The notes under the pieces are model-generated. The model was given only the letters and a program-made list of their open reading frames with translations, searched no databases and was not told the DNA's origin. From the NCBI GenBank assembly GCA_029378245.1, contig JARKIF010000104.1, positions 1 through 64,000 of the forward strand: a stretch of DNA of 64,000 nt, given 5' to 3'. Below, in pieces: positions 35,794 to 47,800 of this stretch. Source of the DNA: Roridomyces roridus. Its lineage: Eukaryota; Basidiomycota; Agaricomycetes; Agaricales; Mycenaceae. A program made the translations under genes and the position numbers. The number at the start of each line of letters is the position of its first letter. Position 1 is the stretch's first letter.

Positions 35794-37103
35794 AAAGGGC
35801 GTGCCGGACCTTATGTCAGCACGTCACGTGCGACAGCCGTGATCTGTGTACACCTCGTCGTTTGGGCTCATCTCGGGCTCAGCAGACGCGTTTCAAGCGA
35901 CAACTAGACTACGGGATGTCACCCAAGGGTTCTTAGAAGTAGAGGAAAATATTTCCAACCAACCAAAGTCCATGCATACTTACGGCAGCATCCTGACCTA
36001 CTCTGCGTTCAACGGAAGTCCCTTCAGCATTCTGCAATCAGGAAACTGACGAGTCGCCACTAGATACATAGGACACAGACAGAGCCAACAAAGAGAAGAG
36101 CTTCAATGCACCTGGGAATTAATTCGACTCAAAATGGAGATGCATTAATCGAGGATCGACAGAATACATGCATAATCTTATTCCAAGCGACTCCACGCCG
36201 TTAAGCAGCCGCCCTATGCACGGCTCTTGAATGCCTCAAAGGCCCCTGAACACCAATGACGAGCCCGATGGAGCAAAATTTCGCTCATGTAACGAGACGG
36301 GCGTCGGGGAATAGTAGGAAAGGCGGGAACGGCAGGAGGCGGCGCGGATGTGTCGAGGGTGGATAGCAGACGAGCTCTGCTGGAGTGCTGTTAGCTGATA
36401 CGGAGACCGAGTGGAATGCCGCCAGACAGGCATCGGAATTGTTTAGCTGAGTAGTTCCGTCGTTGGGTCTCGATTCGGTGATGGGGCGGCGGAAGCTGCT
36501 GTTGGAGGCGATCATCCGGAGGTCCGTAATGAATGGGCTGGTGGTCAAGGGAAAGTCGAAAACGGGTCTCTCGCGTGGGGTCGTTTCGGAGACTGCAGCG
36601 CTGGTACGTGGGCTGAGAAACGGGCGAGATAACAACGGGTGGACGGACAGCCGGAAACGAAACCGGACATTGGAGCCCACATTGGGCCGTACAGAGTTGA
36701 AGAGAGAGATGTCTTCCCGTAGTCCTGCGTGACAGACATGGGCAAGAAGATGAGCGACAGCGACAGCGACGCACCTAAGCTCTCAGGCCGGCCAAGGCCC
36801 GTCAACCAGACACTCTACTACCCCAGGTCCCTGCTTCCCTAACATAAAGGCCCCTTCTCGACGGGACAACGTGCGCGAGTCGTCCGACTGAGTCTTCATT
36901 GGGAACCGACGGTAGCACGGAAGTCGCGTTTTTCGGAGCGGATTTTCGCGCAAAGGATCTTCAAAAGTGTTTTTGAGTATGAGGGAGGTCGTTCTGAGGC
37001 GGATTCCATGGGCGAAACGGGCAGGTTGAGGCGGGAAGACGAGGAGGAAGGAGGCCACGCAGATATCATGTGACGTGCTGACATAAGGTCCGGCACGCCC
37101 TTT
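35794..37103. mobile_element. 1.3-kb non-autonomous DNA transposon with 34-bp TIRs
   Basis: Positions 35794-35827 (AAAGGGCGTGCCGGACCTTA...) are the exact reverse complement of 37070-37103 over 34 bases. Weaker inverted similarity extends outwards for about 15 more bases (TTAACACG and TAAACACG). The 1.24 kb between the repeats has open frames on the minus strand (36285-36805), but none shows a recognisable transposase with a DDE pattern. It is therefore best described as a non-autonomous or decayed TIR element. Exact target-site duplications could not be defined because of the extended imperfect arms. Confidence 0.8.
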
Positions 37104-37120
37104 GGAATCGCGTGTTTACT

Positions 37121-37167
37121 ACCAGACTATATACAACTACTTGTTCGTCAGTTGTATATAGTCTGGT
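37121..37167. repeat. 18-bp perfect hairpin beside the TIR element
   Basis: ACCAGACTATATACAACT at 37121-37138 pairs exactly with AGTTGTATATAGTCTGGT at 37150-37167 around the 11-nt loop ACTTGTTCGTC. The loop and right arm, extended to TCCCGAGACT, recur at 10153-10193. It is either a small dispersed element or the sub-terminal hairpin of a larger one. Confidence 0.8.
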
Positions 37168-37668
37168 CCCGAGACTAGGATTTTGTTGGTTTTGATTTTG
37201 GTTGTGTTTCGTACCTACGCATTTCAATGGACGTCTGCTGAGAGGTCAATGAGAGGTGCCAAAAATCCTTTTATCGCAGCTCCTGCACGTGCCGGATGAT
37301 CCCGTGCGAGCGCCGAATCTGTGCCGTCATCAAAGGCGCTTCGGAAGCTGTGATCGGCGGATCACATGAACCTCCCTTTATCTCTTACCACCATCTCGAT
37401 CCAGACCCAGCCGATGACCACCCTGTTTGGGATTGCGCGACGACGGTCGGGAATTGCGACACATTCCCTCATCGTACGAGTGAGTAGTCCGACCGAGTTT
37501 TAGCAGCCCTGGCCCCTTTATAGTTTCAGGACTTAACTTTAGAACAGAACAGAACATTCCGCCGTCTATTCATGACATTATTCAGCCAATTGGTTGATTA
37601 CTCAGCCTGGGAGTCAAGAGATATAAGAAGCAGTCAAGCGAGTATTGGATTCCCACCCACCTCTTGCC

Positions 37669-39297
37669 ATGGCACCCGCACGGAACGCTCGCGTCTTGTT
37701 TTCCTCCATTCCCAAAGGTCCTCTCCTCTCGTTTCCCGCTCAACCCACTCTCATCATTCTCGATGCACAGACTATCCCATCCCGGGAGAGACCACCGTCT
37801 ACGACGCCTCCCAAACGATCGACATCGAGAATGTGCCACTTAACGGCGGGTTTCTGATCAAGACTCTGGTTCTATCCGTGGATCCGTACATGCGAGGTCG
37901 TATGCGAGCGCCTGAGGTGGCGTCGTACAGCGTGCGTATGTGCCTCTTTCTGTATTCTCTTCTCACCGCTACTGCCCGCGACAGCTATCCTACCAAATCG
38001 GTGAATCGTAAGTCTGCCCCTGTGTCTCCCTCTAATCCATTCTATGACTCGTCAATCACAGTCTCAACGGGTACGGCATCGGGAAAATCATCCGCTCCGA
38101 GGACCCCAATTTCCCACCGGGCAAGTACGTATACGGGAAAAATATTCGTTAGTCCTATCCCATTGATCACTCACGACCTGCCTCCGCTGACTGGATATGT
38201 GAACAGCGCATCAGGAATACAGCGTTCTTTCGAGTAGCCTGGACATGCTCTTCGTCATCGAAAAAGATCCGAAGTTACCGTGGACGGCGTACGTCGGGGC
38301 AGCGGGTATGCCAGGTCAGACGGCGTGGATGGCTTGGAAGGAGTATTCGAACGCCAAAAAGGTTTTGTTGCATCCAATATCTTGTCGATTGACATTCAAC
38401 TCTCATCGCTAGGGTGAGACGGCGTTCGTGAGCACAGGCGCAGGTATGTATTGTATCATCACCCTTGACCCGAAACTGGGCTCACCCTCCGTACCAGGTC
38501 CAGTTGGCTCGTGTGTCTCATCCCTCCCTGTATCCCACCCCGCCATTAATTCCGTCCACTAGCATGGTCATCCAACTAGCCAAACGTGACGGCCTGCGCG
38601 TCATCGCCTGTGCTGGCTCTGACGAAAAGGTGCAATTCATGAAAGAAATCGGCGCGGATGTTGCGTTCAATTACAAGACGACGGACACGAGGGAGGTGCT
38701 CAAGAAGGAGGGACCTATCGATATGTGAGCTTCATCTGGTTTCTTCTGAGTATACTAGGCGGTTGAAACGACTGACGAAGATATTGGGATAATGTGGGCG
38801 GGGAGATTCTTGATGCTGCGCTGGAGTTTACGGCGATTTATGGCCGTTTCTTGGTGAGCTGCTCCTCGAGGCTCTAAGTACTTTCGTTGACGAACATTAT
38901 GTAGATATGTGGGATGATCTCAGGTAGGCAATATTCACAATGCTTTCATCGTTCCTTCACTATCTCTCTCTCCACAGGATACAACACCGGGCTCAAGGGT
39001 ATCAAGGTATGTACAACCAACCTTCCCGCGTTTCACACTCGGATACTCACAACACCTCCCAAGAACCTCGCCCTCGCATACCCCAAATCAATCACTCTCC
39101 ATGGCATCCTCGTCCTCCGCCTGTTTGAAAAACACAAAGACGAGTTCTATGCGACCGTTCCTCCACTCCTCGCCTCGGGTGATATCAAGTACAAAGAAGA
39201 TATCAGTCGTGGTTTGGAGTCTGTGGGGGATGTTATTCTGGCAGTGCAGGAGGGGAGGAATAATGGGAAGGCTGTCGTGATTGTTGCAGAGGAGTAA
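37669..39297 (+). CDS. MDR-family NADP-dependent oxidoreductase
   Basis: A zinc-independent medium-chain dehydrogenase/reductase of the leukotriene-B4-dehydrogenase/curcumin-reductase type, which reduces activated C=C bonds with NADPH in the cytosol. Twelve exons give 344 aa: 37669-37717, 37771-37931, 37985-38007, 38062-38147, 38207-38361, 38413-38443, 38498-38510, 38563-38724, 38781-38853, 38905-38923, 38978-39006 and 39064-39297. Several exons are tiny (13, 19, 23 nt), yet the frame is continuous. Motifs are LVLSVDPYMRGRM, GMPGQTAW, STGAGPVGS (nucleotide loop, spread over three exons), WDNVGGE and YGRFLICGMISGYN. No structural zinc cysteines are seen. It may be a cluster tailoring enzyme, though such MDRs also act in detoxification. 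Confidence 0.93.
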
Positions 39298-39782
39298 GAC
39301 TCACTGTTGAACGAACAAACTCTGTATCCGACGCACATTTGACTCTTGAGAAAGTAGTGGACGGACGCAGGAACGGCCATGTTACGTACGACTCGGCCAG
39401 AAAAAAACTGGTGGGGACAAATGTAGCGATGAAGCCTTGTGCCCGAATCGAACGGAGCGCCAGGACTCTGAATTCTCTACTGTGGCAACAACCTATTCAC
39501 GGCGAATGCATCTTGTCAATCGGACGACCCCACAGGGTGTCTCCGTCTAGATCTCATCTCCTACCTACACGAATGTCGCAATCCGACTACTATATCCTTC
39601 CGGGTCCATGGCTTCCCCAGGTCAAGAATCAAGCGACAACGCCGACAGAAATAGCCCCGGCTTCCAACGACTCACGTCCCGGTTGCAGTTCTCAATCTAA
39701 ATGCTCGCTCGCTCGTATTGCCCAGAAATAAGTGATGTACAATGTAAAATAATCATACACCCATCCTACCTGGAGCGGCCCT
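39298..39782. other. Intergenic between convergent genes
   Basis: 3' ends of the MDR (+) and the ligand-binding-like gene (-). No gene found. Confidence 0.5.
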
Positions 39783-40616
39783 TCAAGCAGAGCCGACTAC
39801 GAAGATCAATCAGCACACCGATACCGAGAGGGTAGGGACTCACGATAATCGTACACCAACATGATCTCATGGTCCTCGGATGGGGACGTGATCTTGAGAT
39901 GCGCGACATAGCGCCTCTCGCCGTTAATCTCCTGCATACCACAGGTCTACGAGAAGGGGCAAGGCGTGAGTATTCGTCCTCAAACTTCCCTGTCAAAAGA
40001 CAGAGAAACTAACCTGATTCATAGTCCACTTGTTCTTGTTCGCTGGCCCGCTCGCAATTTCAAAGTGAATAACACCGTTCTGGAGCGTGTCGGCGGTCCA
40101 CCCGTCCTTGAGAAAGGGAATGGCGAGATCGGCGGGCTGCGCGCGTCTGAACCGAGTGAATAAGTAAAGTGCGGACGTGGGATTGTTGGAAAGAGATTTC
40201 AACACACCTCATCGTGTTGACGATAGGTCCGACGAGCGGGTCTTCCGTGGGACGCGCCTGGCCGTCCAGGACGCGGTGCTCCTTCGCAACCGTAATACCT
40301 CCCACGATAGCCTGAACGTCGGTTCACCGTCGCATCCAGATGAAAGTGAGATGCACCTACCGAGTCAATCTCAAGCTGCTCAACACCCGCCGCGTCCTTG
40401 TAGTGCTTCATAATGGTGGTGATCTTGCCCGCAGAGACGGCTTTTCGGGTTATGAAGCCGACGCCCTGCACAGCGAGGACCTTGCTTATGTCGCCGCTCA
40501 GCTTCTTGTTCAGAGTGAACCTGGATCGCAGTCAACCAATTGTACTCAATTTGGGTGAGGGCGGGGGTGAATACGCACTTGCCAGAGACGTCGAGGGAGG
40601 TGAGAGTGGCGGCCAT
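39783..40616 (-). CDS. Small conserved fungal protein, lipocalin-like fold suspected
   Basis: A 183-aa protein of a family widespread in fungi and usually unannotated. Six exons: 40616-40579, 40520-40361, 40311-40208, 40146-40014, 39946-39844 and 39796-39783. It starts MAATLTSLDVSGKFTLNKKL and contains QGVGFITRKA, ITTIMKHYKD, IPFLKDGWTADTLQNGVIHF and KWTMNQ. It ends with the beta-strand-like INGERRYVAHLKI and IMLVYDY. The alternating strands and conserved Trp suggest a calycin/lipocalin-like barrel that binds a small hydrophobic ligand. This is inference from pattern, not from a known structure. The last intron (39843-39797) adds only LGSA; without it the protein would end 12 residues after YDY. 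Confidence 0.75.
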
Positions 40617-41665
40617 TGTGTTTATTGATCAAAGATGAAAGTGGAAGATATGAATGCAGAGAAGAGAAGTGGTTGCAGTGAGAAGTGAAGTGAGGAGTAA
40701 GGAATTTCGTCGCTTCCTTATAGCGAGTTCGAACGTAGAACGGCCGCTGAAGTAGTTTCATTACTTCTAGCAACGCGAACAGTGTCGTTAGACTGACGGT
40801 TGAAAGGCGAGCACTGCCCTGGGTGGAGTCTTGCAACTGGAAGCTTGATGAAGCGCTGGTAACCACGCACTGCGTCCGCTTTCTCGGACATCTTCGGAAG
40901 GGCTCGCTGAAGACTGGTGGAAAACCGAAGACCGACAGCATTCTGGAATGAATTCCAAGCCTCCAATGAATAGAACGAGAAACCATTCCATCAATCCGCG
41001 GGTTCAATTCAGTCAGCTGTGCCCGTCAGCTGTTTTAGGAAGTACCCTTGCGGCCCTAACCCGAGATGCCCGGCACCGTTGTAACAGTGCCTCGGGCGCC
41101 AGTGGATGATAGCTTGCTAAGTTCCCGTTGTGGCCAAACTGCGGGCACTCGTGGCTCGGGATAAGGACGCCGAAGAAATCATGATCGATTGATCATCCAT
41201 CACTTTCTGCACCGACGACCCGGTTCCGACGCTGAAGCCGTGTGCCCAGCCACCTTTGAATTTGATCTTCCGACATCATCATAAGAAGCCGTCCGTTCCG
41301 CGCCGGCACCCAGAGCAGTGAGAGAATCAGCTGGTCCTTTGATCCGACGCCGAGCTGCATAATGCCGCGTCTTGGCCGCGCCGCCGTTTCAAAATCAAAC
41401 TCCAAGGTCTGATGCCTTGGTCGCACCACCACTCTGCCGAGGCTCCCTCCCACACGTAAATCCCGTCGAATTTTATGTAATTAACACTCCACGGCTCCAC
41501 CCGTTGAGAAAAACGCCTCAACCCTGATGATTCAACCAATGCGTAACGATGACATCGTTCCACTCCACCGTGGGGATATAAACTGGGGTGCCAGTTTGCG
41601 TTTGGAACAATTCACTCCCATCCAAACACCTCACCTCTTACACCCAACCAACCAACATACATACA
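40617..41665. other. 1-kb intergenic region, divergent promoters
   Basis: Shared upstream region of the ligand-binding-like gene (-) and the Con-6 gene (+). No gene found. The last 60 bases (ACTCCCATCCAAACACCTCA and CCAACCAACCAAC) form a pyrimidine/AC-rich leader before the Con-6 start. Confidence 0.5.
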
Positions 41666-42075
41666 ATGTCTGGCAAGAACCCCGCAAACGTTGCAGCCGG
41701 CCTCAAAGGCGTCTTGGCGAGGGACAACGTCTCCGATGAGGCGAAGCTGAACGCGGAGCATCGGCTTGAGGAGATGGGCGTCGACATCGGTGCGTCTTTG
41801 TCCTCATCATTTAACTTGTTCATTCGCTCATCACGTACACAGGCGATGGTATTTCGGAGAGCAAAGACCATGACCACGCGCGCCAGAAGTACGACGACGG
41901 CAAGAACGAGAACAATGTGATTGGCGGGCACAAGGCGAACTTGAAAAGTGCGTACTTTCTCTCTCTATCCCAGCTTGGAACTTGGCTCAATTGATTCCCT
42001 CCCCTAGATCCTAATACTTCCGAGGAGTCGAAGGAGCACTCTCGCGAGTACTTGGAGGAGGCCGAGATCAACTGA
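41666..42075 (+). CDS. Con-6 family protein
   Basis: A small hydrophilic protein of the Con-6 (conidiation-6) family, named from Neurospora, where expression rises during asexual sporulation. Biochemical role is unknown; relatives are induced by desiccation, heat or dormancy. Three exons give 98 aa: 41666-41789, 41843-41947 and 42008-42075. Two Con-6 repeats are visible. The first is NPANVAAGLKGVLARDNVSD followed by EAKLNAEHRLEEMG. The second is NNVIGGHKANLKNPNTSEES followed by KEHSREYLEEA. The protein is strongly charged and lacks hydrophobic segments, as expected of an intrinsically disordered stress protein. Confidence 0.93.
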
Positions 42076-42222
42076 CGGATTTGAGACTGCGCTGAGAAAC
42101 TGTAACATAGAAATCATCTTGGGAAAAGAAATGTATAATAATTCAATTGAAGCTGAAGCCCACATCGTCCGATTTACAATATATATAATGGCAAATCAAG
42201 ATAATCTATGAATGCCCAGCAT

Positions 42223-43657
42223 TCAAGCCTTCTTCGTCTTGGTGGGCGTGCTCTGCCCCTGCTCCAACAACTCATCAACATCCGACGGCAACACCACAGT
42301 CGGCTTGAGTAACACTCTTTTCGTCCACACCCCATCGATCTTGTCCGCTCGCGACAACCCCAACGCCAACGTACACAGCACCGACAAGTTGGGACTCGGC
42401 TCTCCCGGGTCAAATAGCGCTGAGTCCATCGTCTCTGCGTCAAAGACGCTTCCAGGGGGCGCAGCCAACGCCTTGAGCTCGCACGCCGTCACCTCCACAC
42501 CCAACGCCCGATTCAATCCCACCGCAAGCTTGACCAACGCATCGATGCGCTCCGAAAATCGCTCCGCCACGAGCTCATGCAGCGCCGGCGCAGTACTCGT
42601 ACTCTTGAACCCCGCCGTAAGCAAGACATTCACGATTGCGTCGATGAAGTAGTCTGCGAGCTCTGGAGTGCCGTGGATGAGTTCCTGCACATGTCGATGG
42701 GTGAGTGCCCGCCAACGACCTGCGACGGATTGAGTCTGCGCAGCTCGTACGCGTTGGTAGATGTCTGCAAGCAATTGTTCGTCCTCCGGGTCCTCGAAGA
42801 ACCACGCGCCGCTCATCCAACGCGCGTACTCGACGATACCGCCTTGGAATGCGATCCGCACGATTGCAGAATCCGAGTGGTGGTCTGTCGAGAGGAGAAG
42901 GTCGACAAGGGCGGGTCCCAGGATTTCCGTCGCGCGGTCATGCACCTCTGCCATCTCGGACGAGGGTGGCGGTACAGCCTCCATCTTCTTCTCCTCGAAC
43001 TCGAAAGAATCGGCGAGGAACGCGGCGGTCTCCTTGATTTCGGTGTTGAAGGCGTGTACGAGTGCGAGCACGGCTTGGTCCGTGAGACTATCCCGTTCCT
43101 CCTCGGCGCGTGCCTGCAACGCGGCTTGTGCCTCTGCGAGCTCGATAGACCTCGCCTCGAGCAATCCAACCGCCTCTGCGTGCGCTGCCTCCACTCGTAC
43201 CTTCTCCGCTGTCAATTCCCTACTCTCCTCGGAGCGCTTCTTCAAATCTGATTCGAGAACAAGCGCCCTGTCGCCTGCATCGGCGAGGTTCTATTACACT
43301 TGACGTCAGCGCCACACACACAGTAAAAGTTAGTCAAACACCACGTACCTCCTCCGCCTCCCTGAGTCGTCTCCGTAGCTCCTGCACCTCGCGGGCAAGC
43401 CCACCGGCGTCCTCTCTCGCAGCCTCGACAGATCGGTGGAGAAACGCCACTTCCGTATCTCTTTCCTCGATTGCCTTTCGGAGCACGAGAAGATCCTGCT
43501 GCGCACCCTTGCGAGAGCGTTTGAATACGTTGACGAGGTAGCCGAGTGCGAGCGTCATGGCGAGGAGGGCGCCGCGGTATAGATATATCGAGGTCGTCGT
43601 CGGGCTGAGAAGCGAAGTCCAAGTCGACGTTATGGTGGTAGGCTCTGGAAAGGGCAT
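42223..43657 (-). CDS. Membrane-anchored coiled-coil protein, unknown function
   Basis: A 458-aa protein of unknown function. Two exons, 43657-43349 and 43290-42223, are joined by a 58-nt GT-AG intron. One transmembrane segment lies near residues 24-45 (YLYRGALLAMTLALGYLVNVF), preceded by a short Thr/Ser-rich N-terminus and followed by KRSRKG, suggesting the remainder is cytoplasmic. A long heptad-type coiled coil follows (DLLVLRKAIEERDTEVAFLH, REVQELRRRLREAEE, EAQAALQARAEEERDSL) to about residue 160. The C-terminal 290 residues are globular and acidic. The first in-frame ATG after the leader was chosen as start. No domain name could be assigned. Confidence 0.8.
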
Positions 43658-43919
43658 GTAGGGGTGCGTGGCGCGTGGCGGCACCACGGACTGGAAACAT
43701 GGGGCGTGAAGGAGGGGTGTGAGTCAGCGCTTGCGCAGCGTGTTTTCGCATGCATTGATGCCTCGAGGCAGGCGGGCGATGCTTAAAACATCGTGATTTG
43801 ATGTGATTCGGGGTTCAATTTCACGCAATTTAATTTCCGTTGGGAGTTTGAGCACTGGATGAGGCTTCTGGAATCGGAGGGAATGCGCGCAGAGTTGGTG
43901 CCTGGCGAGAGGGATTGTT

Positions 43920-44423
43920 TCAACGTTGCTGGCTCGGCATCCACCTTTTGACCCGCGGACAAAGATGAGTGCCGATCAGTGACGGCTCCTCCCCGACTGA
44001 TTGCACGCGAGACGCCTGCGATGACATGGATGACGTCGTCGACGAGGATAGTGATACCTTGCCGGTCTTCGAAGGGACAGAGTGGAGCGTGTGAGCCAGA
44101 GCCGTTTTAGTCAGAGTATCGGCGATTAGGGTTTCGAGCCGGTCAAGAGTGAGCCGGGAGCGCAGTGTGATTGCGGGGGAGTTGACTTCGCAGAGGATGA
44201 GGCCTGAGGCCTGAGATCCCGAGTCTTGCAGATGTCGAGAATGAATTATTGAATGCCGCCGGGTCGATTGAGTCAGCAAATGCGCGTTAAGAGTAGGACC
44301 TAGACACAAACACCTCTCTCTCTCTCTCTTTGGATCCGACTGCGAGACGATGCGGACATCCGAGTCACACTCGAGTCTTGAGAGCCTCTGATTGGCCTTG
44401 CCTTTGCCGTTTTCCAGAGACAT
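43920..44423 (-). CDS. Hypothetical protein, Ser/Thr-rich
   Basis: A single open frame of 167 codons starting MSLENGKGKANQRLSRLE. The middle reads NSPAITLRSRLTLDRLETLI and ALAHTLHSVPSKTGKVS, which looks more like coding than chance sequence. The rest is Ser-rich. No domain, signal peptide or membrane segment is seen and no relatives are recognised. A CT microsatellite (44313-44328) lies inside the frame, encoding an RERER stretch, which lowers confidence. Confidence 0.3.
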   Translation of the reverse strand: MSLENGKGKANQRLSRLECDSDVRIVSQSDPKRERERCLCLGPTLNAHLLTQSTRRHSIIHSRHLQDSGSQASGLILCEVNSPAITLRSRLTLDRLETLIADTLTKTALAHTLHSVPSKTGKVSLSSSTTSSMSSQASRVQSVGEEPSLIGTHLCPRVKRWMPSQQR

Positions 44424-44842
44424 TCAGGAGGAGGAGACGGTGGGAGTGGGTTGTAATAGTGAGGATCAAGACTGTTTCCTGTTCCGTGCAGGCTGTCCGA
44501 TTTTCATTGTGGTGGTCGGAGTGAAATGGAGAATTGATGGAGGGCAAACACGGACAAATCTGTCAACGGCTTGTGCTCCTTCTTCCATCATCTCTTGCAA
44601 ATTGGTGACTGATCTCTCCACGGGCCTCCGCCGCCTGCCGGAACCTTGAAATCTGAACGACTACTGTACTAACCGATACGCTTCCTGAGACTCGACAACT
44701 ATGGACGGAAGAACACACCGCACTCCCCCCACTCTCACGCACCTAGACTTTCACCAGGTCTCCTGGCCGTGTGAACGTGTACATTCATAGGACGGAGACC
44801 CGAATCCGCTCCCCGTGCGCGCTTGGTCACTTCACTCACCAG

Positions 44843-47800
44843 ATGCCTCTCGACACATTGCCTGGCCTCCTTTCCCGGAATGCGGAGCAGCGGCCCCAGG
44901 ACCCATTCTACGTCTACGCTGACGTCGAGAACGACTCCATCGTCACAATTACCCAGCTTGAATTCAGTTGTGCTACACACCGAGCCGCTCATCTCCTCCG
45001 TCCAAATCGTTCGGGGCAAGATGGGAAAGTCGTCGCAATCATCGCCGAATCGGATACGATCTTGTATCATGCTGTGTTTCTCGGGCTCATGACTGCCAAC
45101 TTTGTGGTACGTGCCTGCCCTTCATCCAAACCATCGGCCAAGTCTCACCTCTGCAGCCGTTTCCCATCTCGCCCAGAAACTCGCCTCCAGCCATCCTCCA
45201 ACTCCTCCGCACGTCGGCGTGCCACCACATCATCTCGACATGCATCACCCTCGCTCCTCTGCTTGCTCGACTCGAAGAGCACATCAAGGATGTAGACCCC
45301 GAATTTGAACTGGCGATTCAAGAGATGCCCTCCCTCCATGAAATCTACCCAAACCTCGGTGTCGAAACCGCTGACCATGCATTCCAGCCCTATCCCGAAG
45401 GCAGTTTCAACCCCAATCTCGAAGACGTCGTCATGTATGTCCATTCATCGGGAAGCACGGGTTTCCCCAAGGCTGTTGGGTGGAATTACCGCATTGTGCA
45501 CTACATGATCGCATGTACGTTGCGCGCCTCTCTTCCCATTGCCGTCCTCCTCCTCATAAAAAATCCAGACTCAACTTCGGACACGGACTCCAAGCTCCAC
45601 GCACCCGTCGCAGCCATGGCTCTCCCCCCATTTCACACATTCGGGATCGGATTCCAAGTGGCCACGCCCTTGTGTGGGATCTACGCTGCAGTATATCCGC
45701 CGACGGCCACCAGACGGGATGCCCTGCCAATGATTCCCTCACCGGATAACGTGCTCGAACATGCGCGGAGGACAAAATCCCGGACTCTCTGCACGGTACC
45801 GGCATTCATGGTCGAGTGGTTCAACTCCCCGGAGGCATTTGAATATCTCAAGACGCTGCATTCCATCGTGCGTTGAAACCTTTTAATTCTTTGTCAACGG
45901 AATCGAACTGAACAATGGAATAGATATGGGGCGGCGGCCCTCTCCCTCAACGCGTCGGGGACGGCTACATCGCTGCCGGCGTGCGTCTCCTCAGTGCGTA
46001 CGGGACGACAGAAGCCGGGCGTATCGCCGCTCTCATTCCGTACGAAGATGACCTGAAGGAGTGGGCGTGGTTCCGCATCTCGGACCACGTCAAGGTCAGG
46101 TGGGAGCCGCAGGGTGATGGGACCTTTGAGTCGCAGATTCTCGTGCGTTATCCATCTTCTCTTCACTCTCCCGGATTTCAATTTTCGCAGGCTACGGAAA
46201 AGCACGTTCCCTTGGTGTTAAATCTCCCGGATGTGAAAGGTTATGCAACGTCAGACCTCTGCGTGAATCATCCGACCAAGAAACATTTATGGCGAATGTA
46301 TGTTTAACCAAGCGAAGCTATTAGCCAAGTAACTCACGTGCGGCTTAGTATCGGGCGTCTCGACGACACCATTGTGCACACGTCGGGCGAAAAGACCGTC
46401 CCTGCTCCGATGGAGAACATAATCATCGGTAGTCCGCTGTGAGTGTATCATCCTGTCTCCGTACATCCCAGCTAAATGATTATGCAGGGTCAAGGGCGTC
46501 GTTGTCTTTGGACATGAACGCCCACAGACTGGCGTCCTTCTCGAAATGGCTCCAGAAGTACATGTCGACGTCACAGATCGAAGTCAACTCGCGCAGCTGC
46601 GGAATAAGATCTGGTACGCACACGTCTTCCCGGTGGCTCAGAACGAAATGAATTCTGACTACCGCTAGGCCTGTGATTGAGGAAGCCAACGCAATGGCGC
46701 CGGCCTATAGCCGTATCTTCAAAGAGTTGATCCTCTTTGCGTCTTCGGACAAGCCACTCCCCCGCGCGGGGAAGGGGACGGTTTTGCGGAAAGCCGCTAT
46801 CCACTTATACGCAGCTGAGATCGATGCCTTGCGAGTTGCTCATTTTTCTTGCTACCTTGTGCTGATGCGTAGACATCAGATACAACACAGTCGAAGAACA
46901 CGCTGTGGACTGCATCGAGGCGCCCACGATTTGGAAGGTAGATTTCATCCAGCCGTGGTTAATGGAGGTAGCTGCCAGCGTTTGCAATTTCACCGCGATT
47001 TTAGCTACGATGGATCTACGACAACAGGGATTTGATAGGTGTGAATATTTCATACTCTCCGAAACACAAACTGAACATCTGCTTAGTCTCACGGCCACTG
47101 TATTCCGCCTACATGTCAGCAGAGGTTTGCGTACCGGTCAACTTGAAAATGTCGCCGCCGTCCTGCCACAAGACCTCGTTTATTCACGTCCCACCATCGG
47201 CGAGCTATCGGACTTCCTCGAAGCCCTGGTTACCGGAACTCTAACAGAGAGTGAAATCCAAGCATCCCCATCCAAGCTTGATTACAAGCCGCCAATAACG
47301 ACGGACATCGTCGTGGAGATCCGGCGGGATTCCTCCGACACCATCCCACTCATCGTATTCCCCGGTGTCCGCGGCACACTCAACTCGACTCGCGCACTCG
47401 CCGCCAACTACAGCGGCACAGTCTGGGGTGTGCAAATCATTGAGTCGACGCCCATCGAACCATTCTCGACCCTCGCCGAATTCCTCACTGCGGCGATTCG
47501 AGCAAAGCGCCCCAACGGGCCTTATCGCTTGTCGGGTTATTCGGGATCGAGCGTGGTTGTAGTGGCCGTTGCGAAGATGCTGGAAGAGGCGGGGGAGGAA
47601 GTCGTTCAGCTTTCTTTCATCGACCACTTTCCACTCCTCTGGACCACGGAGGATATGTATGGGGCATTGCGCGACCCAACGAGGAGGCGGGCGAGGGCTG
47701 AGGGCACGTCAGAGGGCGTCATCCAGTTGCTGCGCCTCGATCCGCTTTTTGGACCAGAGAGCAAGGGGGTGAAGGAGTTGGAGGCGATTGTGGCCAAGGC

